A stretch of DNA of 12,861 nt from the NCBI GenBank assembly GCA_963623095.1, contig CAVFKD010000032.1, positions 1-12,861 of the forward strand. Reading direction: 5' to 3'. Every line of letters begins with the position of its first letter. Positions within the stretch are counted from its first letter, which is position 1. The notes beneath the pieces were generated by a model. That model saw nothing but the letters and a program-made list of their open reading frames with translations. It did not search any database and was not told where the DNA came from. This document shows, one piece after another, positions 6,441-12,861 of this stretch. Source of the stretch: UBA3210 sp963623095 (lineage in GTDB: Bacteria > Bacillota_I > Bacilli_A > RFN20 > CAG-449). Position numbers and translations under genes: made by a program.

Positions 6441-8078
6441 TTAATTATCCTCGTAATATTTATCATATTCATCGTAGGAATCGATATCTTCATCGTACAT
6501 ATCTTCTTCCTCTTCTTCAGCATCAAATTCTTCAAGTTCTTCGTCTGTATAAATAGACATGTAATTGTCTTGATTTTTCTTTTCTTCTTGTGGTTTTTGT
6601 TTCTTTGGTTGAGGTTTAACTTCTTCTTCATCATCTTTCTTGAATTTCTTCTTTGCAGGAGTTTGAGAAGATTTTCTCTTCTTTTCTTCTTCAATTTGTT
6701 TTTCAAGATCACTTAATGAAGTTGTAGGTTGCATCTTAACTGGGTTATATACAACTTTTGGTTCTTCTTCAACTGGTTTTTCTTCAGCTTTAATTTCTTC
6801 TTTAGTAGGAAGAATAATTTCATCAACATCAACTTTTGGTTGTTCAGGTTCTGTTGTTTCAATATTTTCTTCTTCAACTGTTTCATTTTCAAGTTCAACA
6901 AATTCTTCAGAATTGCTTGATTCTTTTTCTGCAGCGATTTCTTTGAAGATAGCTTCTCTTTGTTTAGTTAAGATTAATTCATGTTCTTTAACAGTCATTT
7001 CATTTAAATCTTCACCAACAATACCTTCAGCGATAGCGACATCTTGTTCTTTAATATCAATCTTCCAACCAGTTAATTTAACTGCTAGAACAACATTGAT
7101 ACCACGTTTACCAATAGCGACTCTTAAATCACCATTTTCAACAATTGCGATCGCAGATTTTTCTTCTTCGTTTAATTTAACTGCGATAACTTTTGCAGGT
7201 TTTAATGCTTCTGCGATTAATAAACCAGCATATTCATGATATAAACAAATATCGATTTTTTCATGATTTAATTGGTTACAAATCTTTTGAATCTTTGTTC
7301 CGCCTTGACCAATACATGCACCGATTGGATCTAATGTATCATCTGTTGAATAAACAGAAACTTTACTTCTTTCACCAGCTTCACGTGCGATATCTTTAAT
7401 AACTACTTGGCCTTGGTATACTTCTGGAATTTCTTCTTCGAATAATCTTTTTAAGAAACCAGGTTCACTTCTTGAAATATGAAGTTGAGGTCCGCTTGTC
7501 GCAGAATTAACTTCTGATAAATAAACTTTAATTTGTTGACCAATCTTGAATTCTTCTTGACCAATCTTTTGTGAATTTGGTAATACAACACTTGTATTTT
7601 TACCAGTTCCGCCGATTGAAACTAATGTGTAACGATCTTCAATTTTTTCAACTACACCTGTAATGATTTCACCTGTTTTATCAGAGAAAGCATTGTAGAT
7701 TGCAGTTTTTTCTGCTTCTTTAATTTTTTGTCTTAAAACAGAATTGAATTTTGAAATATCTTGTTTAGAGAAGTCTTCTAATTCATGTTTGATTTTTAAA
7801 TCATCACCGATTTTAATATCAGGATATTCATCCTTAATTTCATCATATTCAACTTCGATGTTGTCATCTTCAACTTCTTCTACAACAGTTTTAATTGAAT
7901 AAATATCAATTAAGCCTTTCTTTTCATCGATTTCTACTTCAACTCTTGTATCTTCATAACCTTTTTTCTTGAAGATTGATTCAAATGCTTCTTTTAAAGC
8001 TTGAATTGTAACATCATGAGCAATACCAATTTTTTCTAATTCTTCAATTGCTTGCATGAATACTTTTGTATCTAACAT
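6441..8078 (-). CDS. nusA: Transcription termination/antitermination factor NusA with a long acidic tail
   Basis: NusA binds RNA polymerase and nascent RNA. It controls pausing, intrinsic termination and rRNA antitermination. The product has 545 residues. The N-terminal polymerase-binding domain is about 1-125, S1 about 135-200, KH1 about 205-280 (DPIGACIGQGG, 250-260) and KH2 about 283-350 (AIGKRG, then LTGWKIDI). The core ends near 370-375, where the 371-residue Bacillus subtilis protein stops. The remaining 170 or more residues are low-complexity. They are rich in Glu, Lys and Pro, with a basic patch near 466-481 (KKRKSSQTPAKKKFKK) and an acidic, Tyr-rich end (about 515-545). The tail looks disordered. 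A similar tail is known in Mycoplasma pneumoniae NusA. The AGGAGG ribosome site overlaps the rimP TAG stop. Confidence 0.96.
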   Translation of the reverse strand: MLDTKVFMQAIEELEKIGIAHDVTIQALKEAFESIFKKKGYEDTRVEVEIDEKKGLIDIYSIKTVVEEVEDDNIEVEYDEIKDEYPDIKIGDDLKIKHELEDFSKQDISKFNSVLRQKIKEAEKTAIYNAFSDKTGEIITGVVEKIEDRYTLVSIGGTGKNTSVVLPNSQKIGQEEFKIGQQIKVYLSEVNSATSGPQLHISRSEPGFLKRLFEEEIPEVYQGQVVIKDIAREAGERSKVSVYSTDDTLDPIGACIGQGGTKIQKICNQLNHEKIDICLYHEYAGLLIAEALKPAKVIAVKLNEEEKSAIAIVENGDLRVAIGKRGINVVLAVKLTGWKIDIKEQDVAIAEGIVGEDLNEMTVKEHELILTKQREAIFKEIAAEKESSNSEEFVELENETVEEENIETTEPEQPKVDVDEIILPTKEEIKAEEKPVEEEPKVVYNPVKMQPTTSLSDLEKQIEEEKKRKSSQTPAKKKFKKDDEEEVKPQPKKQKPQEEKKNQDNYMSIYTDEELEEFDAEEEEEDMYDEDIDSYDEYDKYYEDN

Positions 8079-8087
8079 ATATACCTC

Positions 8088-8561
8088 CTAAAATTTAATA
8101 GCTAGATGTGCTTTAGAAATATTTGTAATTTGAACATTTACAAATTTTGTTCTTGTTTTTACTTTGTATGAAATTGTGAGTTCATCATTCTCCACTTTTT
8201 CAAGAGTACCTGTGATGTCATTTAATCCTGAGAATGGATTAATAAATTTCACATAAATATATTTACCAACATATTTTGGAAATTTTGAAAAATCAGTAAT
8301 TGGTTTTTCCGCCCCAGAAGTTGAAACATCAAGAATGTAATTTTCTTTAATTAAATCAAGTTCATCGAGTTTTGCGCTCATAAGATCGCTAACCTTACAA
8401 ACTTCATCTAAAGAAGTAACATCATCTTCTTTTTCAACATAAATTGTAAGATAGAATTCTCTTCCTTTTTTTGCATATTCAAGTTTTTCAATTAATAATC
8501 CTTGAGAATCTGCAATTGGTGTAAGTTCTTTTAATAGTTTTTCATTGATAGTAATATCCAT
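8088..8561 (-). CDS. rimP: Ribosome maturation factor RimP
   Basis: RimP assists assembly of the 30S subunit, around S12 and the 16S central pseudoknot region. The product has 157 residues, the normal length. The N-terminal domain carries LTIYVEKEDDVTSLDEVCKVSDLMSAKLD-type sequence. YILDVSTSGAEKPI corresponds to the family motif usually written YxLEVSSPGxxRPL, slightly diverged. The C-terminal SH3-like domain contains YIYVKFINPFSGLNDITGTLEKVE. The ATG has a clear GGAGG five bases upstream. It is the first gene of the operon, and its TAG stop is part of the nusA ribosome site. A stem-loop lies directly before its ribosome site. Confidence 0.94.
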   Translation of the reverse strand: MDITINEKLLKELTPIADSQGLLIEKLEYAKKGREFYLTIYVEKEDDVTSLDEVCKVSDLMSAKLDELDLIKENYILDVSTSGAEKPITDFSKFPKYVGKYIYVKFINPFSGLNDITGTLEKVENDELTISYKVKTRTKFVNVQITNISKAHLAIKF

Positions 8562-8573
8562 TAATGCCTCCTA

Positions 8574-8606
8574 CAAAATAAAAGTGGGATTTTTTATTTC
8601 CCACTT
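8574..8606 (-). terminator. Terminator-like hairpin in the rimP-nusA leader
   Basis: On the minus strand AAGTGGGA (8606-8599) pairs perfectly with TCCCACTT (8589-8582) around a nine-base A-rich loop. It is followed by TTATTTTG and then the rimP Shine-Dalgarno. Stem and T-run fit an intrinsic terminator. It lies about 100 bases after the acetyltransferase stop and downstream of the candidate rimP promoter. It could therefore end readthrough from upstream, or act as an attenuator of the operon. Confidence 0.6.
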
Positions 8607-8660
8607 AAATGAATATCTAACTGAGTAGTAATAACAACACAAGTCCTTTATTACACTATT

Positions 8661-8689
8661 AGTCTATATTTATAGAAATATATTTTCAA
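8661..8689 (-). promoter_or_regulatory. Candidate promoter of the rimP-nusA-infB operon
   Basis: TTGAAA (8689-8684, 5 of 6 to consensus) and TAGACT (8666-8661, 4 of 6) are separated by 17 bases. The predicted start is near 8654, which gives a leader of about 90 bases that contains the terminator-like hairpin. An A+T-only inverted repeat (8691-8709) overlaps the upstream stop codon next to the -35. Confidence 0.45.
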
Positions 8690-8705
8690 GTTAATTTTAT
8701 TAAAA

Positions 8706-9470
8706 TTAATAAATAATCTCTTTATTATCATCAAAAATATGAGTATTTTCTTTTAATAATGAAGAAACATACAAATAACACTTCTTAGAATCAACGATAA
8801 TTGATTTTGCTTCACCAAAGGTAAAATATTGTGCGATTCCTTTTTCAATCATTGGTTTTTCTAGTTTTATATAATTCTCACTTATATGTGGATTCAAAGA
8901 AGAATAATGTTTTGGCATATTATATTCGTATATACCATCTTTATTTTTGGAATAAAAATGAAAGATATGACTAGTGAATCGATCAGGGACATTAAATTCT
9001 TCTTCAATTGAATGAATAAATGTATTCTTTGTTAAAGGGCAACCTAAGAATAATATTTTTGCATTATATTTATATAATGAACCAAAGCATCCTTTTGGAG
9101 ATACTGGAGTATTAACATCGTTATCTAATTCAATATACTCTTTAGCGTTATTTCCATATGCGACAATAGAATGAGTTGGATGATGAGAACGAATAAATGA
9201 GCTTTTTAAAGCAATATTTGGTAACATACCAACGCATGAATTCTCTTCATCTAAATTTAAAATATCATCATCTTTATTGATAAATGACCATGTATGACAT
9301 GGAAGTAAAATTAATCCATCTTTAAAATATTCTTTTAAATATGAAATTAATCCTTCTGCATTTCCTTCAATCTTACCAATATTATGTAATGAAGAATGAA
9401 TCATCACTACATCATTACTTTTTAATCCAATATCTTTTAATGTTTTAAATATTTCTTCTTTTGTTAACAT
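8706..9470 (-). CDS. AAC(3)/YokD-family N-acetyltransferase
   Basis: The product, 254 residues from the ATG at 9470, belongs to the antibiotic acetyltransferase family of aminoglycoside 3-N-acetyltransferases and Bacillus YokD. These use acetyl-CoA to acetylate an amino group. Family marks are VVMIHSSL (21-28), LLPCHTW (55-61), RSHHPTHSIVAYG with the conserved His (94-106), SPKGCFGSL (124-132), KILFLGC (138-144) and TFIHSIEE (150-157). I chose this ATG because AGGA lies five bases before it. A TTG 48 bases upstream is in frame but has no ribosome site. The gene follows comEC by 48 bases on the same strand and may share its transcript. The natural substrate is unknown, and the family name alone does not prove drug resistance. 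Confidence 0.88.
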   Translation of the reverse strand: MLTKEEIFKTLKDIGLKSNDVVMIHSSLHNIGKIEGNAEGLISYLKEYFKDGLILLPCHTWSFINKDDDILNLDEENSCVGMLPNIALKSSFIRSHHPTHSIVAYGNNAKEYIELDNDVNTPVSPKGCFGSLYKYNAKILFLGCPLTKNTFIHSIEEEFNVPDRFTSHIFHFYSKNKDGIYEYNMPKHYSSLNPHISENYIKLEKPMIEKGIAQYFTFGEAKSIIVDSKKCYLYVSSLLKENTHIFDDNKEIIY

Positions 9471-9518
9471 ACTCTTCCTACCTTTTTTAATTTTATAATA
9501 AGAAGTTGTATTAAACAA

Positions 9519-11516
9519 TTATAAATTAATTTTAATTGTTCCTTCTAGGTCCGTCCTTCTTATTTTAACATTATAAGTATTTAACACTTCAAGAACTTGA
9601 CTATGAGGATGACCATAGTAATTATTCCTTCCGCATGAAATTATCGCAGTTTCAGGTTGCACATAAGAAATAAAATAACTGGAAGTAGAATATTTTGATC
9701 CATGATGTCCTACTTTTAAATATGTCGCCTTTAAAGATGGATTAGTTTTAATTATTTTAGTTTCAATTTCACTAGGCGCATCACCCATTAACAAAATTGA
9801 TTTATCGTTGATTGTAAAATATAAAACTAAAGAATTTTCATTTTCTTCATTGCTCGAACACGGATTTAGATTGTAGAAAGTTAAACCACCTATATCAATG
9901 GAAGTAAACAAGTTATCTTTATTGTAATCTGTAATTCGAAAATTCTCTTTCAATGATGTAAATCCTCCATAATGATCAAAATCAGTATGGGTAATAAATA
10001 CGTAATCTAATTTATAAATATGGTTCTTTCTAAAATATGGAATTAGGGTTTCTGTCGCTATATCGAATGATTTTATACCTCCTGTATCAACTAAAATATT
10101 TGTATTATGATATTGAATTAATGTAGAATCGCCTTGTCCAACATTAATAAAAGAAATAGAACATGTAAATGAATTTCCTATTGGTAAAGAAGATATAAAT
10201 ATTGTTCCAATCAATGAATAAGATAAAACACTTTTTTTAAATTTATCTTTGTTTTCGCTAACAAATATTAATAATAAAAGAAAGACGTAATATAAAATAA
10301 TAAATAAATATGACATTCCTCCAAGAGGTATTTTTATGTTTAATAAATCAATCAAATTTAAACCTTTATACAATAAAGAACAATAAGGATTAATAATAAA
10401 ATATAATGGTATAAATATACCTAATATTCCTAGTAAATATAATATTTCTATAAATGGTGTTAAGCCAATAGTAAAAAGCATTGTTAAAGGAGTTAATGAA
10501 TAAGAATTATTAATGAATAATGGTACAAAAAATAAATATATATAAATGATTCTAATGAAGAATTGATACTTCTTTTTATATGTAGAAATAGCTCCTCTAG
10601 TTATATATATCCAATATAAAATAATGAAAGAATATATAAAACTTTTAGAATAAATATAATATGGTTTTATAAGCAAAAATATTAATCCACCTAAAGATAT
10701 TTTATCGATGTAATTAAGAGTCATTTTCTTTTTGTATTCAAAGTAAAATTGCAATAAATAAAATATAATAATTTTCAAAATAGAATTTTTATAATTGGAT
10801 AATATAAAAAGTAAAATATTGCTTATTATAATAATTAGATCGATGTTTTTAGGCTTAATCTTTTTAAGTTTTAATACTCTAGTAATTAACGAATCAAGAA
10901 AATAAATATGCAATGAAGACGAACTTAATAAATAATAAAAATTATTGTCCGAAAGTATTTTAGAATAACTATCATCATATGATTTATTAAAAACTAATTG
11001 TCCTATCATATTTTTAGTTACATCATCATAATTAATAAAATTTAAATCAATTAAAGTATTAATTCTTAAAATAGAAGGTATTAAAGTACTTATTTCTGAA
11101 GTAGTTACTTTATAAAACACAAATCGTTCTTCTAAATAAGAATTAAAATCAAAGCGTGATTCATAATTTGTGAAGCTATAGTTTTCTTTAGTTCCTTTAT
11201 ACTTAATTAAATCAAATACTTCATAAGTATTATTTTCTTTAGGAATATAAAAATAAGTAAAATTACTTCGAATAATTATATAATTATCTTTTTTTAATAT
11301 TACTATGCCAATGTTAGTATCATGAAAAAAAGAAAATTTAGCCATTAGATATAAAAAAATACCTAAAGCAAAAAATAGAATAGAAAAAATAAGAACTTTC
11401 TTTTCTCTATTCTTAAAAAAATATAAAAATAAAATTAAAACAATAATTCCTCCTCTTAGAGGCTTATTTATTATAAGTAAGCCTCCAATCAGAGAAATAA
11501 AATAGATTAAAAACAT
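9519..11516 (-). CDS. comEC: ComEC/Rec2 competence DNA-uptake channel
   Basis: ComEC is thought to form the inner membrane channel that passes single-stranded DNA into the cell. The product has 665 residues. N-terminal helices (about 3-58) are followed by an OB-fold region (about 65-140, with the typical FDFNSYL). A multi-helix Competence domain spans about 225-446, and a C-terminal metallo-beta-lactamase-like domain about 453-665. The last has NVGQGD (458-463), DTGG (477-480), the metal-binding HTDFDH (510-515), MGD (577-579), HHGSKYS (604-610) and GHPH (635-638), so a nuclease-type site looks intact. It is somewhat shorter than the Bacillus subtilis protein (776 residues). The ATG is one base after the comEA stop and lacks an obvious ribosome site, so translation is probably coupled. 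A strong hairpin lies about 30 bases inside the gene. Confidence 0.95.
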   Translation of the reverse strand: MFLIYFISLIGGLLIINKPLRGGIIVLILFLYFFKNREKKVLIFSILFFALGIFLYLMAKFSFFHDTNIGIVILKKDNYIIIRSNFTYFYIPKENNTYEVFDLIKYKGTKENYSFTNYESRFDFNSYLEERFVFYKVTTSEISTLIPSILRINTLIDLNFINYDDVTKNMIGQLVFNKSYDDSYSKILSDNNFYYLLSSSSLHIYFLDSLITRVLKLKKIKPKNIDLIIIISNILLFILSNYKNSILKIIIFYLLQFYFEYKKKMTLNYIDKISLGGLIFLLIKPYYIYSKSFIYSFIILYWIYITRGAISTYKKKYQFFIRIIYIYLFFVPLFINNSYSLTPLTMLFTIGLTPFIEILYLLGILGIFIPLYFIINPYCSLLYKGLNLIDLLNIKIPLGGMSYLFIILYYVFLLLLIFVSENKDKFKKSVLSYSLIGTIFISSLPIGNSFTCSISFINVGQGDSTLIQYHNTNILVDTGGIKSFDIATETLIPYFRKNHIYKLDYVFITHTDFDHYGGFTSLKENFRITDYNKDNLFTSIDIGGLTFYNLNPCSSNEENENSLVLYFTINDKSILLMGDAPSEIETKIIKTNPSLKATYLKVGHHGSKYSTSSYFISYVQPETAIISCGRNNYYGHPHSQVLEVLNTYNVKIRRTDLEGTIKINL
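11459..11485 (-). repeat. Strong hairpin inside the start of comEC
   Basis: GAGGCTTA (11485-11478) pairs with TAAGCCTC (11466-11459). After one mismatch, three more pairs close a three-base loop. An overlapping short palindrome (11452-11462, CCTCTTAGAGG on the plus strand) shares one arm, so two structures exclude each other. No T-run follows, so it is not a terminator. It lies in codons about 11-19. Confidence 0.5.
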
Positions 11517-11517
11517 A

Positions 11518-12054
11518 TTATTTTAAGGTGATATAATCACGAATTTTTTCATATGTTTTTGTGCCGATTCCTGAAACATTTTGAATTTCTTCTAAAGTTT
11601 GGAAATCACCATTTGCTTCTCTATATGCGACAATTCTAGAAGCGAGTGTGGCAGTAATGCCATTGATGGTTGCAAGTTCTTCTTCACTTGCAGTGTTGAT
11701 GTTGATTTTAGTTATATCTGGGGTTACGCATTCTTCTGCATATCCTGCGACATATGGAATGTAAAATGAAGTATAGTTACCAATTTCTAAAGATTCATTA
11801 AAGCAATCTACATCTGCGCTATCAAGAAGGCCACCAGCTTTCTCAATTAAATCTGATAAAGTATCTGTAACCTTCATTGTATAGGTACCAGAATTTACAA
11901 TTGCTCCATCAATAGAAACATTGACACTTCCAATTGTCTCACTAGTTGAATAAGAATTTTGAGCAATTCCTGTATCAACCTTCGGATCAATAATCATAAA
12001 CGCGGAAATAACTAATACAACACCAACAATCGCACCGATAATCCATTTGACCAT
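11518..12054 (-). CDS. comEA: ComEA competence DNA receptor
   Basis: ComEA is a membrane-anchored protein that binds double-stranded DNA outside the cell and feeds it to ComEC. The product has 178 residues. An N-terminal membrane anchor (about 4-22) is followed by an SLBB domain (about 43-105, VNVSIDGAIVNSGTYTM and LIEKAGG). A C-terminal helix-hairpin-helix DNA-binding domain (115-178) starts with ININTAS and has hairpins at NGITATLASRIVAY and VSGIGTKTYEKI. It is complete and of usual length. The ribosome site GGAGG is 7 bases before the ATG, but it forms the 3' arm of the greA terminator hairpin. comEB is absent and comEC follows directly. I see no comG or comF gene in this window. Confidence 0.95.
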   Translation of the reverse strand: MVKWIIGAIVGVVLVISAFMIIDPKVDTGIAQNSYSTSETIGSVNVSIDGAIVNSGTYTMKVTDTLSDLIEKAGGLLDSADVDCFNESLEIGNYTSFYIPYVAGYAEECVTPDITKININTASEEELATINGITATLASRIVAYREANGDFQTLEEIQNVSGIGTKTYEKIRDYITLK

Positions 12055-12094
12055 AAAAAAACCTCCTACACTAATAATAATGTGGAGGTTTTTT
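12055..12094 (-). terminator. greA terminator whose 3' arm is the comEA ribosome site
   Basis: On the minus strand AAAAAACCTCC (12094-12084) pairs with GGAGGTTTTTT (12066-12056). An inner ACA/TGT pairing adds to this, with one bulged A and a ten-base loop. The T-run ends at the comEA ATG. The structure fits an intrinsic terminator, and it could also work for transcription from the other strand. The GGAGG in the 3' arm is the only ribosome site for comEA, so a folded readthrough RNA would hide it. Confidence 0.85.
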
Positions 12095-12113
12095 CAAAAA
12101 TCCTAAATTAAAT

Positions 12114-12590
12114 TTAATTTTTTGCTTTTGAGCTAATTGAAACAATTTTTGCATCATATGGTTTATTTGCTTTAACAGTAATTGTTTCACCAACTTTATG
12201 TCCTAAGATTGATTTTGCTAATACGCATTCATTAGAAATCTTAAATTTTGAAGGATCAGCTTCTGTAGAACCAACAATTTGGTATTCTTCTTCTTCATTT
12301 TTAAAGCTTAAGAATAATGTAACGAATGAACCGATTTTAACTTCATCAGTATTACCATCTGTTGAAATAATTTCAGCGTTTGCGATTTGTTCTCTTAATT
12401 GATCAATTCTACCATTAACTTTAGCTTGTTTTTCTCTAGCAGCATCATAATCTGCGTTTTCAGATAAGTCACCTTGAGCTCTAGCTTCTGTAACTTCATT
12501 TAAAATTAAAGGTAATTGAACATTAACTAAATCATTTAATTCTGCCTTTAACTTTTCTAAACCTTCTTTAGTAACAAATATTTTATCCAT
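12114..12590 (-). CDS. greA: Transcription elongation factor GreA
   Basis: GreA enters the secondary channel of stalled RNA polymerase and stimulates cleavage of backtracked RNA. The product has 158 residues, the same as the Escherichia coli protein. An N-terminal coiled coil (about 1-75) carries the tip DLSENADYDAAREKQ, with the catalytic acids Asp41 and Glu44 in the expected places. A C-terminal FKBP-like domain (about 80-158) includes GSFVTLFL, YQIVGSTEADP, AKSILGHKVGETI and the end VKANKPYDAKIVSI. The ATG has AAGGAG ten bases upstream. It has its own promoter and a terminator hairpin shared with comEA. Confidence 0.96.
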   Translation of the reverse strand: MDKIFVTKEGLEKLKAELNDLVNVQLPLILNEVTEARAQGDLSENADYDAAREKQAKVNGRIDQLREQIANAEIISTDGNTDEVKIGSFVTLFLSFKNEEEEYQIVGSTEADPSKFKISNECVLAKSILGHKVGETITVKANKPYDAKIVSISSKAKN

Positions 12591-12620
12591 TTTAATAAAT
12601 CTCCTTATTAAATCGCGTTA

Positions 12621-12629
12621 ATTATACCA
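12621..12629 (-). promoter_or_regulatory. Extended -10 promoter of greA
   Basis: TGGTATAAT (12629-12621) is a consensus -10 with the TG extension, which can make up for a poor -35. At 17-18 bases upstream only GTAGAT or TGTAGA is seen. The predicted start is near 12614, about 24 bases before the greA ATG. Confidence 0.68.
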
Positions 12630-12639
12630 TAATTTTTAA

Positions 12640-12861
12640 AAAAATCTACATTCTATTTATACAAATAATCATATTTTTTTTGATACTACTAAAATTTATT
12701 TTATATTTTTAAAAATAAACCTAATAATTCATTAAAAAAACAAGAAACAAATAGATAAATTCTTCACATTCCTTAAATAGAACATAAAATCAATAAATTT
12801 ATATCAAAAATTAAAAAATGCCTATTTTATTTTTATAAAAATAATGTTATTATATTTATAT
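12640..12861 (-). other. A+T-rich intergenic stretch with no gene
   Basis: By my count, 25 of the 201 bases in 12661-12861 are G or C (about 12%). I see no reading frame with a ribosome site, no DnaA box cluster and no terminator hairpin with G+C pairs. One perfect 18-bp palindrome of A and T only lies at 12827-12844. The stretch may hold promoter material for a gene beyond the right edge, but nothing can be assigned. Confidence 0.5.

Noticed and set aside
6428..7399. Several open frames on both strands inside nusA
   Set aside because: They come from the low-complexity Glu/Lys codons of nusA, give repetitive Lys, Asn or Phe sequence, and have no ribosome sites or family motifs.
8691..8709. 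A+T-only 8-3-8 inverted repeat at the acetyltransferase stop codon as its terminator
   Set aside because: It has no G+C pairs and no T-run after the stem on the minus strand.
9468..9518. TTG at 9518 as the start of the acetyltransferase
   Set aside because: It has no ribosome site and adds 16 residues outside the family. The ATG at 9470 has AGGA at good distance.
12069..12097. Promoter embedded in the comEA hairpin (TTGAAA ... TATTAG)
   Set aside because: The spacer is only 15 bases and the -10 is 4 of 6. It is kept only as a testable alternative in the hairpin finding.
12640..12861. Replication origin in the A+T-rich gap
   Set aside because: No DnaA boxes or repeated motifs are seen; low G+C alone is not evidence.

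Overview
The window comes from a low-G+C member of the Bacillota. Base composition is strongly A+T-rich, Shine-Dalgarno sites are strong (AGGAGG type), and the rimP-nusA-ylxR-ylxQ-infB-rbfA order is the Bacillota one. I cannot name a genus. An Erysipelotrichia- or RF39-like gut lineage fits the composition and the Mycoplasma-like tailed NusA, but that is inference. UGA is read as stop: ylxQ ends in TGA, and every Trp codon I checked is TGG. All ten genes, and an rRNA leader at the left edge, lie on the minus strand, so transcription runs from right to left.

From right to left: an A+T-rich gap (12640-12861) carries no gene. greA (transcript cleavage factor) follows, with an extended -10 promoter. 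Then comes a competence-type DNA uptake pair, comEA-comEC, without comEB. The hairpin between greA and comEA looks like the greA terminator, yet its 3' arm contains the comEA ribosome-binding site. Behind comEC lies an AAC(3)/YokD-like acetyltransferase gene.

The central block is the translation/transcription operon rimP-nusA-rnpM(ylxR)-ylxQ-infB-rbfA. It is tightly packed: several Shine-Dalgarno sites lie in the last codons of the preceding gene, and ylxR and ylxQ overlap. It has a candidate promoter and a terminator-like hairpin just before rimP, and a clear terminator after rbfA. ylxP, which sits between infB and rbfA in Bacillus subtilis, is absent. NusA carries an extra charged tail of about 170-195 residues.

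Next is a two-gene ABC exporter operon (MacB-type ATPase and an 853-residue FtsX-type permease, overlapping by 7 bp). Its promoter region carries a perfect 9-1-9 palindrome, and it ends in a strong terminator. The last 250 bases at the left edge hold two tandem candidate promoters, a boxB-like hairpin and a boxA element. This is the leader of a ribosomal RNA operon whose 16S gene should begin just beyond position 1. NusA, which acts at boxA in rRNA antitermination, is encoded 6 kb away in the same window.

I found no CRISPR array, insertion sequence, tRNA or phage gene. The most interesting signals are in RNA and regulation: the dual-role greA/comEA hairpin, the rimP-nusA leader hairpin, the palindrome at the ABC promoter and the NusA tail.
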